A stretch of DNA of 64,000 nucleotides from Chinchilla lanigera. Lineage: Eukaryota > Chordata > Mammalia > Rodentia > Chinchillidae. This document shows positions 35,075 to 47,135 of the stretch, piece by piece. Position 1 is the first letter of the stretch; every line of letters begins with the position of its first letter. Location of the stretch: the NCBI RefSeq assembly GCF_000276665.1, contig NW_004955433.1:13892059-13956058 (forward strand). The letters are read 5' to 3'. The position numbers and the translations under genes are program-made. The notes beneath the pieces are model-generated. The model saw only the letters and a list, made by a program, of their open reading frames with translations. It did no database searches and had not been told where the DNA came from.

Positions 35075-35290
35075 TAGACTGCCTAAAAATATATGTATTT
35101 TATGTACAATATATTTATTGTTACAATAGTCCCACTTGATTAATAGAATGAGAAAGCAGAACAGTTAAGGGCTTTGATGAAAGTCAAAGGGAAAATATAC
35201 CATGGCAAAGCTGGGATTTGAACCCAGGTCTCACATAGAATCTAGTGTGAAAGGCACTCGGCCTATCCACTCAGCAGGGTCCCTCTATCA
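35075..35290 (-). repeat. MIR SINE relic
   Basis: Antisense MIR: 'aatgagaaagcagaacagtt', 'gggctttgatgaaagtcaa', 'gctgggatttgaacccaggt', 'ctcacatagaatct'. Confidence 0.8.
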
Positions 35291-37839
35291 CCAGCCACCG
35301 CTCTATTTGCTTGAGTCTGCCAGCACTGGCTCCTTTCCAAGAAAAGACAAAGCTTCCAAACAAGCAGTAATGACATTGATTATTCCAAGCCAGAGACGAG
35401 AATTCTGGATCAGTTCCTTAAAATACTTGCTCAGCAGCACCTGAGTCCTCACCCCTATCACCCTAGTCCCAAGAAAGAAATGTGTAGTATTTCATTAATG
35501 TGAAGGGGGAAAGAATTCCCTGCGGATTTTTGCAGTCTCATTTCCCTAGCTTGTCAAATGCCAGCAGAAAGCCAGACTGGCTGCATTGTTAGCTTGGCTG
35601 CATCTTATTTTTGTAGTATTTGCAGATTGCAGCAGCCTCCCCCTTTCCCAAACTGGGCAAAAACATATCACCTTTGAGGCTCCTAGAGTATCACTCCAAA
35701 GATCTTCCTATTCTCCTTGGGCTTAATAATATTGTATTCTCTTCTTCTAGCACAGCCATATTTTTTCCTAAGGAAGAACATAAAATTTATTTTTAGCATT
35801 CCTATAAGATATGTGACCAAAATGTAATGTTTTTAAAAAACAAATAAATGGAAGACTTTCAAATATGTCATGCAAAGCATAAAGGGTATGCTGTTCAGAA
35901 GCTTACTTTCAGTTATCGTATTTACATTCTTTCTTTTTTTCCTGTTTCGCCCTTGTGTTACTAAGGAAGTTGGAATGAAAGGAGATTTGTCTTTTTTTCT
36001 CAGAGATCAATCTCTCACTGCTGAGCTTCTCCACACCTGAATTCACACATCTCCCACATCATGATAATTACCTCCATGGTAACCACTCATGACATCACAA
36101 ACACAACATGATAGCAGAAGGAAGCAGAGCTCCTGAGATGCACTTTGATGAAAAAGCCCTATCTGACCTAGGGGGCTTCAAAGCAGAAACAAAATTAATT
36201 TCATCTTGAGCCTTTTAGCAGGAAAGTAATTCTCAAAATGTATTCTTGGATTTTTATATTTATTGGATTTCAAAGCTTCCTGCCACCTAGGAGCTTATGA
36301 ATATGATCAAAGGTCCATGAAATATCTAAAATTTCACCAAAGCACCTGCATGTGAAAACAAGCTAGTGAGACCATTCCAGCTTCAAAACCTCAATCCTTA
36401 ACTACAGTTAGATCCCTCAGGTATATCTGGGTCAAAAGAAGGACTTCTATGATGCTTTCTTTGTTTTACAGAAAACAATGTGTTCCTGGGAATTTTTTTT
36501 TTCTCCTACCTGTTCTTACCTAGCACAAATGAACTGCCCGAAGTCTCAAGCCAATATTAACAGCTATTAATAACTCTGTGGGCAGCAGGCAAAAAAACTG
36601 AACACACCACAATCATGTGATATGTACATCACCCAAGCTTCACAGAGGAGAATGGAAACACTTTATTGTAAGATCCAGTGGTGAGATGTGAGATGAATGT
36701 CAACATTCGCTCTTCACGGGCATTTTTCTCTACAAATGGCCACAGCTCTGGGGCTTAAGTTTTTATCCCAAATACTATTTAGATCCATCAGGGCTCTCAA
36801 AATATGGATTTCACATTGGAGACATCAAAGTGCTAAAACCACTGCAGGTCCCCACCCCCTCCTTTTATAAAATGCTATTGTGAATTCAGGCTGCTTTAAT
36901 CTCTGTGATTGAAAAAAAAAAAAAAAGTAGAAAAAAGAAAAAAATACGGCTTGAAAAGGAATTAAACTCACAGTCTGGGAGCTGGAAAATAAACATCACT
37001 CAGTGAGTACCTTATTTTAATTACTGGCCCAAGAATTTCAATTTACATGTTTTATTCAGCCACAAAAGTACTCACCTATTATTCTCTGAATACCAGATTT
37101 TGAAAGGAAACAGAAAATAGAGGAAGAAAGGCTTATTTAAAAGGCCTCCTGGGATTAATCTTTGCATTCTTCTCATTTTTTCCCAAATTTGGGGATAGCA
37201 TTTGTCATGGAGAATTTGATCTTAGAGAATAAAACACTGGGTTTGATTTGTGAACACCAACTACTTTGGACCACTTATTTTAGCTAACAGAATTTCAGAA
37301 GCACAGACCCTAGCATAGGGCTATAGAAGATTTTACATAAATAATGCACAACTATGTTTCCTCTTGAAATGTAAAAGATCAAACTGCTCAAATTCTGTTC
37401 GCTGATTGAGCAAATGAGTGGTTGAGTGAATGCTCTGGGGCTCTTTACTCATCCTGCCTTTCTAGGTCCTTCAACTATACTCATATTTTTGAAGTATATT
37501 AATTGTTTTGCTTATCCACCTTGGATCCTCAGCCTCTGACAACAGAAAAAGAAAAGCAAAATTAATTTTAGTGGACTTTAATTTCAAAAATGTTTCACAC
37601 CAGATTTCTAAAGAGTAGAATTCTCAAAATCACTAGGCAATGCCAAAGCTTCAAGAAACCTCACAATAGCTATAACCAAAGAAAGATGGCTGGCCGGCTG
37701 ATTCTCCACAGACTTGCAGTGATACCTGAGAATGAAGCACCTTTGGTTATGAAGGAGCAACCTTTCTATTAAGACTTGAGCCCCTGACTCCCCTACACAA
37801 CCAACCAGTCAACAGTGGCTAATGCAGATCTAACTGAGC
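35291..37839. other. Long repeat-poor stretch, no gene recognised
   Basis: About 2.5 kb with no assignable interspersed repeat, only an A-rich tract at 36911-36951. Open frames are under 61 codons. Segments around 35510-35660 and 36880-37090 have the AT-rich, homeobox-word-containing look of conserved noncoding DNA ('tattttaattactgg' near 37013), but nothing stronger can be said. Confidence 0.4.
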
Positions 37840-37985
37840 TCCTACAATGGACAAAGAACTCTGTTAGATGCTCTGGGAGATAAGAAGATGTTTCCTGTGT
37901 GATTCTTCAGGAGCTTATTAAGGGAGGTAAGACCACTACAGACACAATTATCAGTTACAGTTGATAGGTGTTTCAAAGGTTATAA
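37840..37985. repeat. Ancient unnamed mammalian repeat, fragment
   Basis: 'gagctcctacaatggacaaa', 'tgttagatgctctgggag' and 'ttcaggagcttattaaggga' repeat the 5' words of the family at 32755. Confidence 0.5.
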
Positions 37986-37989
37986 GGAA

Positions 37990-38190
37990 GCCAGGCCTGG
38001 TGGCACATACCTGTAATCCTAGAACTCTGGAAAGCTGAGGCAAAAGGATAGCAAGTTTGAGCCCAGCCTAAGCAAATTAAACACTTAGCAAGATACTGTC
38101 TCAAAATTTAAAAAAAAAAAAAAATGGATTGGGGTTATAGCTCAGTGCCGAGGCCCCAAGGTCTATACTCAAGACCAAAAAAAAGTTTAA
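37990..38190 (+). repeat. B1-ID composite SINE
   Basis: B1-like 'gccaggcctggtggcacata', 'ctgtaatcctagaactctgg', then an A-rich linker (38109-38124) and an ID-like right half starting 'ggattggggttatagctcag'. Confidence 0.85.
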
Positions 38191-38684
38191 GGAACAGGAG
38201 ACTACTTCCAAGTAGGGAGACCATTATAGGCTCTGTAGACATTGGAAGAGTATGGGGACTGAGCAGAGAAGCAATGAGGAGGCATATATAAGCAATGGCC
38301 CAGAGACAGAGTCTGAGACATATTTAGAATAATGACCAGAGCACTGGCTTTGTGGGGTGTCTGCCATGGCTAGGGTACAGAACAGAAAGAGGATCTTGCA
38401 GGTCAAACCACACATCCAAGAGTAACAATACGGTCAACATGTGATCCCAAGATGTGAGTGGGAATCCAAGGAGAGAAGAAAAGGGATGACATGAGCCTAT
38501 AATGTGAGTTCAAAAGGAGACCTCCACAGCCTGAGGTAGAGATAGTGTTCCTCTAACTTGCTCTGGGAGGAACAAAGTAAAGAAAAGAAGAAACAGTCAA
38601 TTTTTAAGTCATTGAACTTTAGGAACCTGGCCAACTTTGTCCTGTTTGGCTAGAATGGATTTACTGAGATTTTCATAGGTGCAG

Positions 38685-38765
38685 TAGCTTACAGTACATA
38701 TTACTTTCCTGTTACTAGGGATTGAATCCAGGACCTCGTCCCACTAAGCTACATCCTCTGCCCCT
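38685..38765 (-). repeat. ID SINE (old)
   Basis: Reverse ID: 'actagggattgaatccagga', 'cctcgtcccactaagctaca', 'tcctctgcccc'. The middle is shortened. Confidence 0.75.
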
Positions 38766-38954
38766 TAAGCAGTAGCATTCTAAAAGAGCCACTCTACTTC
38801 TGATATACTTAAAAACCAACCATGACATATTATTCACTGTTTCTGGGATGGCTATGATCCTAAAGACAGCATGTTAGGGAATAATTCTCTGTCAAACCCA
38901 GAGTCCTCAGATCCACACTTGGCAAGGTTTTATGTGTCCAAAGTACTGATGGGA

Positions 38955-39120
38955 AGCTCTGGGCTGGAAGTCAAGGGAATGTTCCTGGCTCATCCTGGCT
39001 AGACACTGACTCCCTGGGGACTTTGGGTGAGTGTCTTCTCCTCTCTGGGGCCTCATTTCATTTCTAAAATGAGGATGCTGGATGTATTTGCTTCCATACT
39101 TTGTACTCTATGAGTTGGGA
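38955..39120 (+). repeat. MIR SINE relic
   Basis: Sense MIR: 'gggctggaagtcaaggg', 'ctctctggggcctcatttca', 'tttctaaaatgaggatgctg'. Confidence 0.8.
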
Positions 39121-39244
39121 TAAAGTAACGGTCCCAAGTTCATGCAGCTATGTAGAAATGAGACCCTGGACAAGACCCTGCATCTCCTGGTCCATTGATC
39201 TAGTACCTTTCCAAAATCTGAGCTACATGAGCAAGAGGTGTTGA

Positions 39245-39475
39245 CGGTAACAGGTAGCAGTAAGTGGTTACTGCATGCCCGGTACTATCTCTCGTTTGTA
39301 CACATTGTGTCTGGTTAGTCCTCACACCAGTCATTTGAGTGAGATAAATTTTTCAAATCATTTTACAGGTAAGAAGCAAATACAGACAGATGAAGTCACT
39401 CACCCATAACCACACAATTAGTAGATACAGAGCCAGGATTTGAAATCAGACATTCCAGTCCCAGCACCCATTATC
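39245..39475 (-). repeat. MIR SINE relic
   Basis: Antisense MIR: 'gcatgcccggtactatctct', 'ttttacaggtaagaagcaaa', 'ataaccacacaattagtaga', 'agagccaggatttgaaatca'. Nearly full length. Confidence 0.85.
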
Positions 39476-40134
39476 TGTCATCTTTATTCTCCACACTACA
39501 AAGTAGAATAAGAAGTAGTTCAGTAATATAAAGGACATGGAAACCTTAAAATAGAAAATATGGCAGTTTTCCAGTGGTGAATTCACATTGGACACAGGCA
39601 AGCTTTCAGAAGAAATATTTTGGCCAGTGTTGCTTGCCTGCACACCTCTCTGTTTCCCTCCCCACAGATGACCACATGAACAGTCCCTGGGGGGTCATTT
39701 AAGATCCAGTGGTCTTAAATGTGGTCTAAATGGATTATGGATAATGACCACATAGAAAGTCAGGAGATATTGTCCTCCTGGCTGACTCCCCTAGCTCATA
39801 AGACAAGGAAAACCAAAACCACCAGATTGTTTTTGCTACCAAATAAAACCCAAGAGGAATCATCATCTTAATATCTCCAGAGAGCTACGCTGACATCACC
39901 TCCAGGACACACACAGGCACACCCACAAGAACACAACTTGCATTCATAGCTGAGCCAATGTAGGCATTATTTTAAACAAAGTAAGGGGCGGGAGGACTCT
40001 GGAACTCTAAAACTTCTTTCAGAGGCCTGTACTACATCATTTGTATACTTTCTTTTACCTACAATGCCAAGAGCTTTATTGTAGGGTTTTTTTGAGCTAT
40101 TCTTCAGGTTTTCCTATTACTAATTAAAATGTGT

Positions 40135-40320
40135 TAGTATGGTAGAAAGAACCCTGGCTAGGGACGGTAGCTTTGTATCTAGTTCAGCACCTTCACCAAC
40201 TGGATTCTTGACTTTGGCTGCTCGTTTGACTTTCCTGAGCCCTGATCCCTCATGTATAGTGAGGGAGGTGATCTTCTCTATGAGTCAGCTAAGGATCAGG
40301 AGCCCACGGAATCATGGGTT
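40135..40320 (+). repeat. MIR-like SINE relic
   Basis: 'gtagaaagaaccctggct', 'gactttcctgagccctgat', 'ccctcatgtatagtgaggga' resemble a diverged sense MIR. Confidence 0.5.
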
Positions 40321-41199
40321 TTGCTGGATGGATCCTCTGAACGAAATTGTGATCCATGAAGATTAAATTCAAATAAAAAATAAGAGGCAGTGAATGTGCT
40401 CCTGAAATTGGAATTAAGTTCAGATAAAACACTCTGCCTCTGTCTAGTACTAGAAGCTTGACTTGGCACTGACCTGCTGCCAGGCCCTGGGGGTTCCTCA
40501 GTCCATCCACACAGCAAGGAGAGTGAAAGCTCCTTCCCTGAGGGAAGGAGAGGTGCTGTTTGCATGAAGCAAAGCTCTGCAATCCTTCCTGACCTCCCTG
40601 GAGGGAAGGCTTGCCTCCTGCCCAGGGAGAGCTTTGGCGGTAAGGAGAATAGAATGCAGGACATAATGAGCTAGACAGACAGGGCTGAAAATTAAACCAG
40701 ATATGAGGCTGCTGGGCCTTTCTGCTGTGTTGGCGCCCTTCTCCTTAAGCCTCATGAGTCTGCCTCAAGAGAATGAAACCCTCTATTGCATTCTTGACAC
40801 TCAAAAACCAGGATGGTGGATGTTTCTTCACAGCCTTCCAGTCTTGGGTTGTATTTATCAAAATTTGTATTTCTCCAGGCCTCTAGAACCCTTGTAATGC
40901 TATCATAGGAAATAGATTCGCTTTATTCAGAGTTTGGTATGATTTCCTCTGAGTAGAGTTACATGTCAGTACTCTAAAAGGAACTTCTCATTTCCCACTG
41001 CCCAAGAGGGGACAGGGCTGCAGCTGTTTATTAATGCACTTTCCTAGACATGAAAATAAAGGACAGCAGCCCACAATTCAGTATAGCAGGGATTCCTTCA
41101 TGTGTTAAGAGGGGAAGTGGGTAGTGAGCATCTTCCCCTAAAATATGAGTTTTGAGAGTGGGATATTACAATCATTGCATAAAATCAGCAACTAAACAA
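40321..41199. other. Unique sequence, no gene recognised
   Basis: Overlapping short open frames on the minus strand (85-122 codons, 40289-40755) lack any known domain and are not called. Confidence 0.4.
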
Positions 41200-41275
41200 C
41201 TAAAACAGCTCCTAGCATACATTAGCTGCTTAATAAATATCTATGGAATGAATACCTGGATGAATGAACAAATTC
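41200..41275 (+). repeat. L2/MIR 3' end
   Basis: 'ctcctagcatacattagctg', 'cttaataaatatctatggaa', 'tgaatacctggatgaatgaa'. Confidence 0.7.
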
Positions 41276-41439
41276 TAACACTATCCTAGAATTCTTCCAT
41301 TCTTTGGCCATTGTGCTCACACCCTGCCCCTGATTCTCTGTTCACTGTCTCCTCAAATGTTCTCCCATCATCCCATTTTCATATTTTTTCAGTCTCATGA
41401 ATCTCCACATTGGTGACTTGTCTGCATCCTTTCTTTGTA

Positions 41440-41705
41440 AGATTAATTTTATTTTTTAATTGACAAGAACTATACATACTTATCATGTAGACAATGTTGT
41501 CCTGATAAATACATTGTTGAGTGGCTAAATTGAGCTAACCAAAGTATGTATCACCTCACATTTTTTTATCTTTTGTGGTGAGAACACTTATAATCTATTC
41601 TTAAACATTTTTAAGTATATAATGCATTATCATTAAATATTTTGCTAAAATTAACTTTAATAATAGCTACCATTTTTGAATGTTTAAATATACTAATCGT
41701 TATAT
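41440..41705. mobile_element. L1M-type LINE 3' UTR fragment
   Basis: 'tttttaattgacaagaacta', 'atcacctcacattttttt', 'ttgtggtgagaacacttata', 'aagtatataatgcattatca' resemble a common old mammalian L1 3' UTR segment. Orientation was not decided. Confidence 0.6.
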
Positions 41706-41734
41706 TAATTATTTTAAATAAATCATGGCTGTTC

Positions 41735-41875
41735 ATCAACAAGACACACAAGGTGGTTATACTGTCACCTCCATTCAACAGAGGAGGAAACTTAAGCAGA
41801 GAGAGCAGGTGTTTTACCCAATGTTGCCTATTTTCCAGATGGTGGGGCATAGTTTCCAACCCAGGCAGGGCAGCA
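41735..41875 (-). repeat. MIR SINE relic
   Basis: Antisense MIR: 'cctccattcaacagaggagg', 'aaacttaagcagagagagca', 'ttttacccaatgttgcc', 'agtttccaacccaggcag'. Confidence 0.7.
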
Positions 41876-42570
41876 ATGAAGAGATGGCTTTATACCCCAG
41901 GCTTCCTGTGCAAGCTTCAGCCCTCCCAGTGACTGAAGCATTCATCATAGGTCTTTCATTCAGAGGACAGGATTCTGAGCTCTGTGACCTTCAGACTCAC
42001 CTGGAGCACACCACATTCCATGAGCTTCTTCGGAGCTCTGCTGGCTTCCTCTCTGAGATTTCACCTGAGTCACTGAAGAGTGTTCTTCAAAGTGGGATTC
42101 AAGATCAAGTAGCAAACTTTGTACCAGTTCAGACTGACAGAGAGGACTCATTCTAATGAGATATTTATGTAATCCTTTCACTGTCACAAAATACCAACAC
42201 CTACTATGCTTGGCCTATACTGGGTACTCAACATCTGCTCTTCAATTAATGATTTATTGGTACATTAATGAACAAATAATTTATCAGGAAAATTCAAGTC
42301 AAAATCTTTTATTTTTGGTTAGACAACAAGAAATCATTATTCTTTTATAGTATATGTGTCCAGGATCTGCCATGTGCCTAGAATTTGCTAGCCATTTAGG
42401 GGACACAGAAACATTAAAGTCTCCATATTCAGACTTACAGTAGAGGTCGGAAATAAAATTAAAACATCTATACAGCACTATATTCTACCTTCACAAGAGT
42501 ATTTGACACTATCCTATGTCTGGGGTAATTAAATGTATTCTAGATTTATTGCTATACATTTAAAATTATT

Positions 42571-42650
42571 GGGCAGGGATATAGCTCAGTGGCATAGCAT
42601 CTGCCTGGCAAGGGCAAGGTCCTGAGTTCAATTCCTATTACCACACTAGA
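42571..42650 (+). repeat. ID SINE
   Basis: 'gggcagggatatagctcagt', 'gcctggcaagggcaaggtcc' and 'gagttcaattcctattacc'. Moderately diverged. Confidence 0.9.
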
Positions 42651-42799
42651 AAAAGTTATTAATATTGTCTATTCCATTTTAGGGGTAGGAATGTGAAGTA
42701 CAAATACATTCTCCTTTGTCCATAATCACACGCATGGTATCATGTCTGGATATGAAGCCAATCATCGTGACTCCAGAACTCACTTTTAGATTTAATTTT

Positions 42800-42882
42800 T
42801 TTGTGCGGTGCTGGGGATTGAAATGAGGGCCTCATGCATGCTAAGCATATGCTCTCCCACTGAGCTATACTCTCAGCCTCCA
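42800..42882 (-). repeat. ID SINE (old)
   Basis: Reverse ID: 'gtgctggggattgaaatgag', 'ggcctcatgcatgctaagca', 'cccactgagctatactctca'. Confidence 0.9.
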
Positions 42883-42984
42883 GAATTCAGTTCTTAACCT
42901 CTACTCTCAATGGTGCAGGGCACATAAAAGGAGCTAGCTCAGCAACTAGGGACATTACAAACTTACTACAAGTGTATTCACATA

Positions 42985-43330
42985 TATAGGTGTGGCTTTG
43001 TTTCATTTCTGTGCAATTTTCTTTTTTATACCATAAATGGGATTATACGCTACATGTTATTTTATGAATTGCTTTTTTACACACCATATGCCTTGAAGAT
43101 ATTTCTATGCAATTGCAGAATACATCAACCTTGTTTGCTTATAGTGGCAGTGCATTCCACTGTATGGATACTTATTTAACTGTCTTCCTCCTGATGAAAA
43201 ACTAAAATTGTTCCCAGTTTCTCAATCACAATACTTCAGTTAGTGTTTGTTGTCATATATAAATATATTAATATTTCTGCAGTATAGATTTCTAGTAATG
43301 AAATTATTTAGTCCAGGGAAATGCATATTT
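42985..43330 (-). mobile_element. L1M LINE 3' part (reverse)
   Basis: 'gcttttttacacaccatatg', 'gtgcattccactgtatggat', 'acttatttaactgtcttcct', 'ttgttcccagtttctcaatc' follow the reverse complement of an L1M ORF2/3' UTR end. Confidence 0.7.
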
Positions 43331-43523
43331 TTGTAGTGTATTTCTGATAGGTTTTTGCCACTTCAGCCAAGAACACAGTTAAAGCCATTGTGCTGATGTG
43401 GACCCCAGGGTCAGGTATTGAGGATGAATATTCATATACCCTGTACTTATCTGTCATACTCCACACTTTCCAAGGAGCCTTTGTACACATTATTTCAGTT
43501 AATCTTTATAAGAAATTATGGGA

Positions 43524-43660
43524 GAGAAGCTGAGACAGGAGGATCAAAAGTTTGAGTCAAACCTGGGCAATTTAGCAAGACTCTAGTCCTTAAAGAAAAA
43601 AGAAAAAAGGCTGAGGATGTAGCTCGGGCCCTGGGTTCAACCCCAGTACCACCAAAAAGA
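43524..43660 (+). repeat. B1-ID composite SINE, 5' truncated
   Basis: 'agaagctgagacaggaggat', 'caaacctgggcaatttagca', an A-rich linker, then an ID part with an internal deletion ('ggctgaggatgtagctcggg', 'ccctgggttcaaccccagta'). Confidence 0.85.
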
Positions 43661-43782
43661 GAATGGATGAATGAATGGCTAAGAAAAATATATATTGGTA
43701 TAATTAATTGGACATAATAAAATGTTTGGCTTGTACTCAGCTATTAACATATCTATGTATATAAGGGGGATTTTTTGCTTTG

Positions 43783-43923
43783 TTTTGGTGTTTTTAACAC
43801 AGAGTTTGTAGTTCAGATTGGACTTGAACTCATTATGTAGCCCAGGCTGGCCTCATTCTCATGGCTATCCTAACTCCATCCCCTGAGTGCTGGAATTACA
43901 AGTTTGTGTCACCATGCCCAGCT
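43783..43923 (-). repeat. B1 SINE (reverse)
   Basis: 'tatgtagcccaggctggcct' and 'ccctgagtgctggaattaca', 'caccatgcccagctt' form a reverse B1. The repeated 'tagttcagattggacttgaa' block preceding it is the rodent internal duplication. Confidence 0.9.
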
Positions 43924-44046
43924 TCAAGTTTTTAAAGATAGACAACAGGAGCATAGTCAAGTATTGCCAAGTTTATGAGGGCAGAATTCGAGAGAAGATA
44001 GGAATCATTTCCAACTCAAAAATACTATGATATTATTATCTGAGGT

Positions 44047-44071
44047 ATAAATAAATAAATAAATAAATAGG
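44047..44071 (+). repeat. (AAAT)n microsatellite
   Basis: Six consecutive 'aaat' units. Confidence 0.95.
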
Positions 44072-44724
44072 AGGTGTCTATGCTGATAATATGGGAAGAA
44101 AAATAAAAAGAGTCCAGAAAGAATGATTGGGATGGAAGAGACTTCCAGAAATGAGCCCCAAGAGTCCATGCAAAGACTTACAGAAAACAAACAGAGCCAA
44201 AACCTGCTCATTGTCTTTTAGAAGTCTGAATAACCCAGGCTCAACCTTCTTGCCAAGAACAGTAGTTAGTCTAGAGGTTTCTTTTCCAAACTGAAAAGGG
44301 GAAAAATGACAATTTACTTAATCAACAAAGAATCCCAAGTTGAATCCTTCTCAAGGATAATTTACTCCTGATAAAAGACTTTACTGTTAAATATTACTTA
44401 TGATTGAACAATAGGTGCCATTAGGTAAGAGAATTTTGAAGAGGAATGAGTAAGCCTCTATGCAGAAATATAGAAATCTGTCCTTGATCATCCTGATGAT
44501 CGGAATAATGACAGAAGGAGGAAGAAACTGTAATGAAATTTTGATAAATATGTTCAGTCAGGTGTCCTAATATTTGCGTGTATGTTTCAGCTAAGGATTC
44601 TATAAGGACTTACAACAGCTCCTTTCAGTAGCTATAAAAAGACAGCCTGTCTATCTCAGCTCCCTCCACTTGGCTAGTGTGTAATGTATCCATAAATTAT
44701 AACTCTTCTCCATTGCTTCTTTGG

Positions 44725-44960
44725 CTTTTATTATTAGTATGTGTTCACAGTACATGATTACATTCCTTGTGGGGAGTTGGTAACATACATAATACATCTC
44801 AATTCTTTTATCATCCCCTTACCCTTCCCTCCTGCCCACCTCCCTTCATCTCTTAATCCCTTTCCCATTTGAAAAAGATCTATCTCCCTACTTATTATCT
44901 ATATTTTATTTTGATCTTTATTTCTATTTTGAGTTTCTCATATAAGAGAAACCATGTGAT
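44725..44960 (-). mobile_element. LINE-1 3' UTR (reverse)
   Basis: In the reverse direction this has a 'ggtttctcttatatgagaaa' block, a polypurine run and an 'aataaaag' end, the layout of a rodent L1 3' UTR. Compare the polypurine 3' UTR at 53560-53690. Confidence 0.6.
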
Positions 44961-45639
44961 ATGTAAGCTTATGTGCTGCAGATGAAATAAATTATGGCAG
45001 GATCTAAGACAAGGACTCATGTCAAGTGAGGTCTTCAAAGATAATCATCTTTCAGCAACAACAAATCTTTCAAAAGCACATCAGCTTTCCCTATCATCCC
45101 CTGGTTAGAGAGACAAAAAGAAAAAATGAATGTGTCCCTTTAGGAGACATATTTTCTGAACTCTATGTGGTCCTTAAGAAGTTCTTTGATTATGAAAAAG
45201 AGTTGGCAAGAGATTGTACCCTATTACTGCATACCACTGGGAGTTTGTGCTAGAATTTACAATTTTGGCTTTAATCAGGACACTCAGTGTCCTGGCCACC
45301 CTGCATAAAAGATTAGCTGCGAACTTTGCCAAGGACTTATTCACATTTCAGCTGACCAAGATTTTCAATAATCATCTATCTACCTTCTAAACTACCCATT
45401 CTGAGATCCTTTGAAGCAGCCATCGGGGGAGAGGGGTTCACGTTCATGTAGGTTTCTCCTTTGTCTGGATCTGGCAAAAAATCTCTTCTCTCTCAAGGAA
45501 TCCTTGAAGAATATGTAGTTCATCAGAAGACCAAGCAAGGGGTTCAGTCTGTGACAGGAAGGAGAGAGATGCTTGATGCACAGAGAGCTTGAAAGAACTA
45601 TGAGATTGTTGCTGTGGCAACCATGCATGCCTAAATGAA
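44961..45639. other. Unique sequence, no gene recognised
   Basis: No repeat or exon could be supported. Open frames are at most 78 codons. Confidence 0.4.
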
Positions 45640-46215
45640 CAACAAAATTAACAGTCCCTAACCGGTTTGGGTAGCATCAACAGGATAGCACTTCCCTTTC
45701 CAGGGGACTGTGTCCCTCAGTAGTGACCCCTCTTAGGTATGATTCTCCTGCAAAGAATTAAAGTGTTTAATAACAGCAAGCAAACAGAATAAGCCTCATG
45801 TACTTGCCACACAAAATTTCCAAGCCAACAGCAGAGGCTGTGTTATTCCTTTTCCCTGCTGAAGTTAAAAAGCAACTTTCAAATTCCCAGGCCTTTCTGT
45901 GGCATTCTATTTAATTTTATCATGCGATTGCTAGTCTCCTATTGAACTTTTATTGTAAGCAGATAAGGCTAATGGAGGAAAGTGGAGAGCAGAAAGAGGC
46001 TACAAAAAGGAAAAAGGTAAAATTAGCCATAGGCCATAACTGGACCCTGCTTGGCCTTGAAGTAGATAAAGTACATGTTAATTAAGTAGGTTAATATGTT
46101 GCTGCTAGAAGAGATTTTGAAGACTGCAGGAATAATGTTTAAAACCGGTGAAAACCTTTGTTTTCTTGAAGTAAAGTTAGGTGAGCTACTGGTCTGAAGA
46201 ATTTAATTAACCCTT
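45640..46215. promoter_or_regulatory. Candidate conserved noncoding element
   Basis: Repeat-free, AT-rich block with homeodomain-type TTAATTAAG at 46078-46086, a GATA-type AGATAAGG at 45961-45968 and an 'aattttatcatgcgattg' segment near 45913. Motif-based only. Confidence 0.22.
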
Positions 46216-46285
46216 AAGTAGAGACAGGAAATAGGAAAAAAAAAAAAAGCTTTCTTAGTCCATTAAATGCTTTTAAAAATCTGTT

Positions 46286-46375
46286 AAGCTGGGCTGAGGG
46301 TGTAGTTAGCTCAGTGCTAGAGCATGTGTTTGGTATGCAAAGTCCCTGTGTTCCTTTCCCCAGCACTAAAAAGAA
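46286..46375 (+). repeat. ID SINE (old)
   Basis: 'gctgggctgagggtgtagtt', 'agctcagtgctagagcatgt', 'ttcctttccccagcac'. Diverged. Confidence 0.85.
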
Positions 46376-46696
46376 AACTATTGGGCTAAGAAACTTTTAG
46401 ATCATGAAAACTTTTCAAGAAATTGTCCAGTTATTGTTCAATTCATGGAGCTATACAATGAAAATATGCCTTTCAAGTAAGTGCTACATTCTGGCCCAAC
46501 CTTAAGCAGCAGTTTGATTTCCCCAAGTGTTTATTATTACTATGTGATAATGAAATGAGGAAAATATTTCTGGGTAAATAATTTCTCCAAAGTTCTGGGC
46601 AATGCCAATATCAGGAATAGAGATCTCTGTCAAGTAATGTTGATAGTGCTAAAAGCCTCGTACTAATGAGCTGGATCAAAGGCATGGGGTAGTCAG

Positions 46697-47135
46697 CTAT
46701 ATTGGTCAACTTTTTGTTGCTGGGACAAAATTTCCAACATATACAACTTAGAGCAGGAGAGCTTTATTTGTAACTCATGGTTTCAGAAGTTTTAGCTTGA
46801 GGCTGGGAACTTAGCTCAGCGGCACCGCGCCTGCCTTGCAAGCACAAGGTAGTGAGTTCAATTCCTGGTACTGGAAGAAAAAAAAAAAAAAAAAAAACAG
46901 TTTTAGTTTATGGGCAGCTGGCTTCAAGGCAGAAACATGGTGGAAGAGTCTGGCAGAGAAAACCTGCTCAATTCTTGGTTGCAGTTAGAAAGAGCCAGTG
47001 AGGAAGGGGCCAGGAATCAGATATAGTTCCCAAGGTGACGCCTCCATGACCCACCAGGCACACCCAGAAGGGTACTTTACTAATCTTTCAAGCAATCAAG
47101 TTGACAATGAAGATCAAGCATCACAATGGCTAAGA
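46697..47135 (-). mobile_element. Rodent MaLR LTR (ORR1/MT-like), reverse
   Basis: 'ggtcaactttttgttgctgg', 'gagctttatttgtaactcat', 'ggtttcaga', then after an ID insertion 'gggcagctggcttcaaggca', 'gaaacatggtggaagagtct' and 'gacccaccaggcacaccca' follow the reverse complement of a MaLR LTR of the same kind as 32029-32483. Confidence 0.8.
46788..46909 (+). mobile_element. ID SINE inside MaLR LTR
   Basis: The body at 46799-46898 ('gaggctgggaacttagctca', 'ggcaccgcgcctgccttgca') has a long A tail. It is flanked by 'agttttagctt' (46788-46798) and 'agttttagttt' (46899-46909). Confidence 0.92.

Noticed and set aside
35424..35445. U6-snRNA-like start ('cttgctcagcagcac')
   Set aside because: Similarity stops after about 15 bases and no U6 body follows.
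40289..40755. Cluster of overlapping minus-strand open frames up to 122 codons
   Set aside because: No domain. Overlapping frames in the same region are expected by chance, and part of it overlaps a MIR-like relic.
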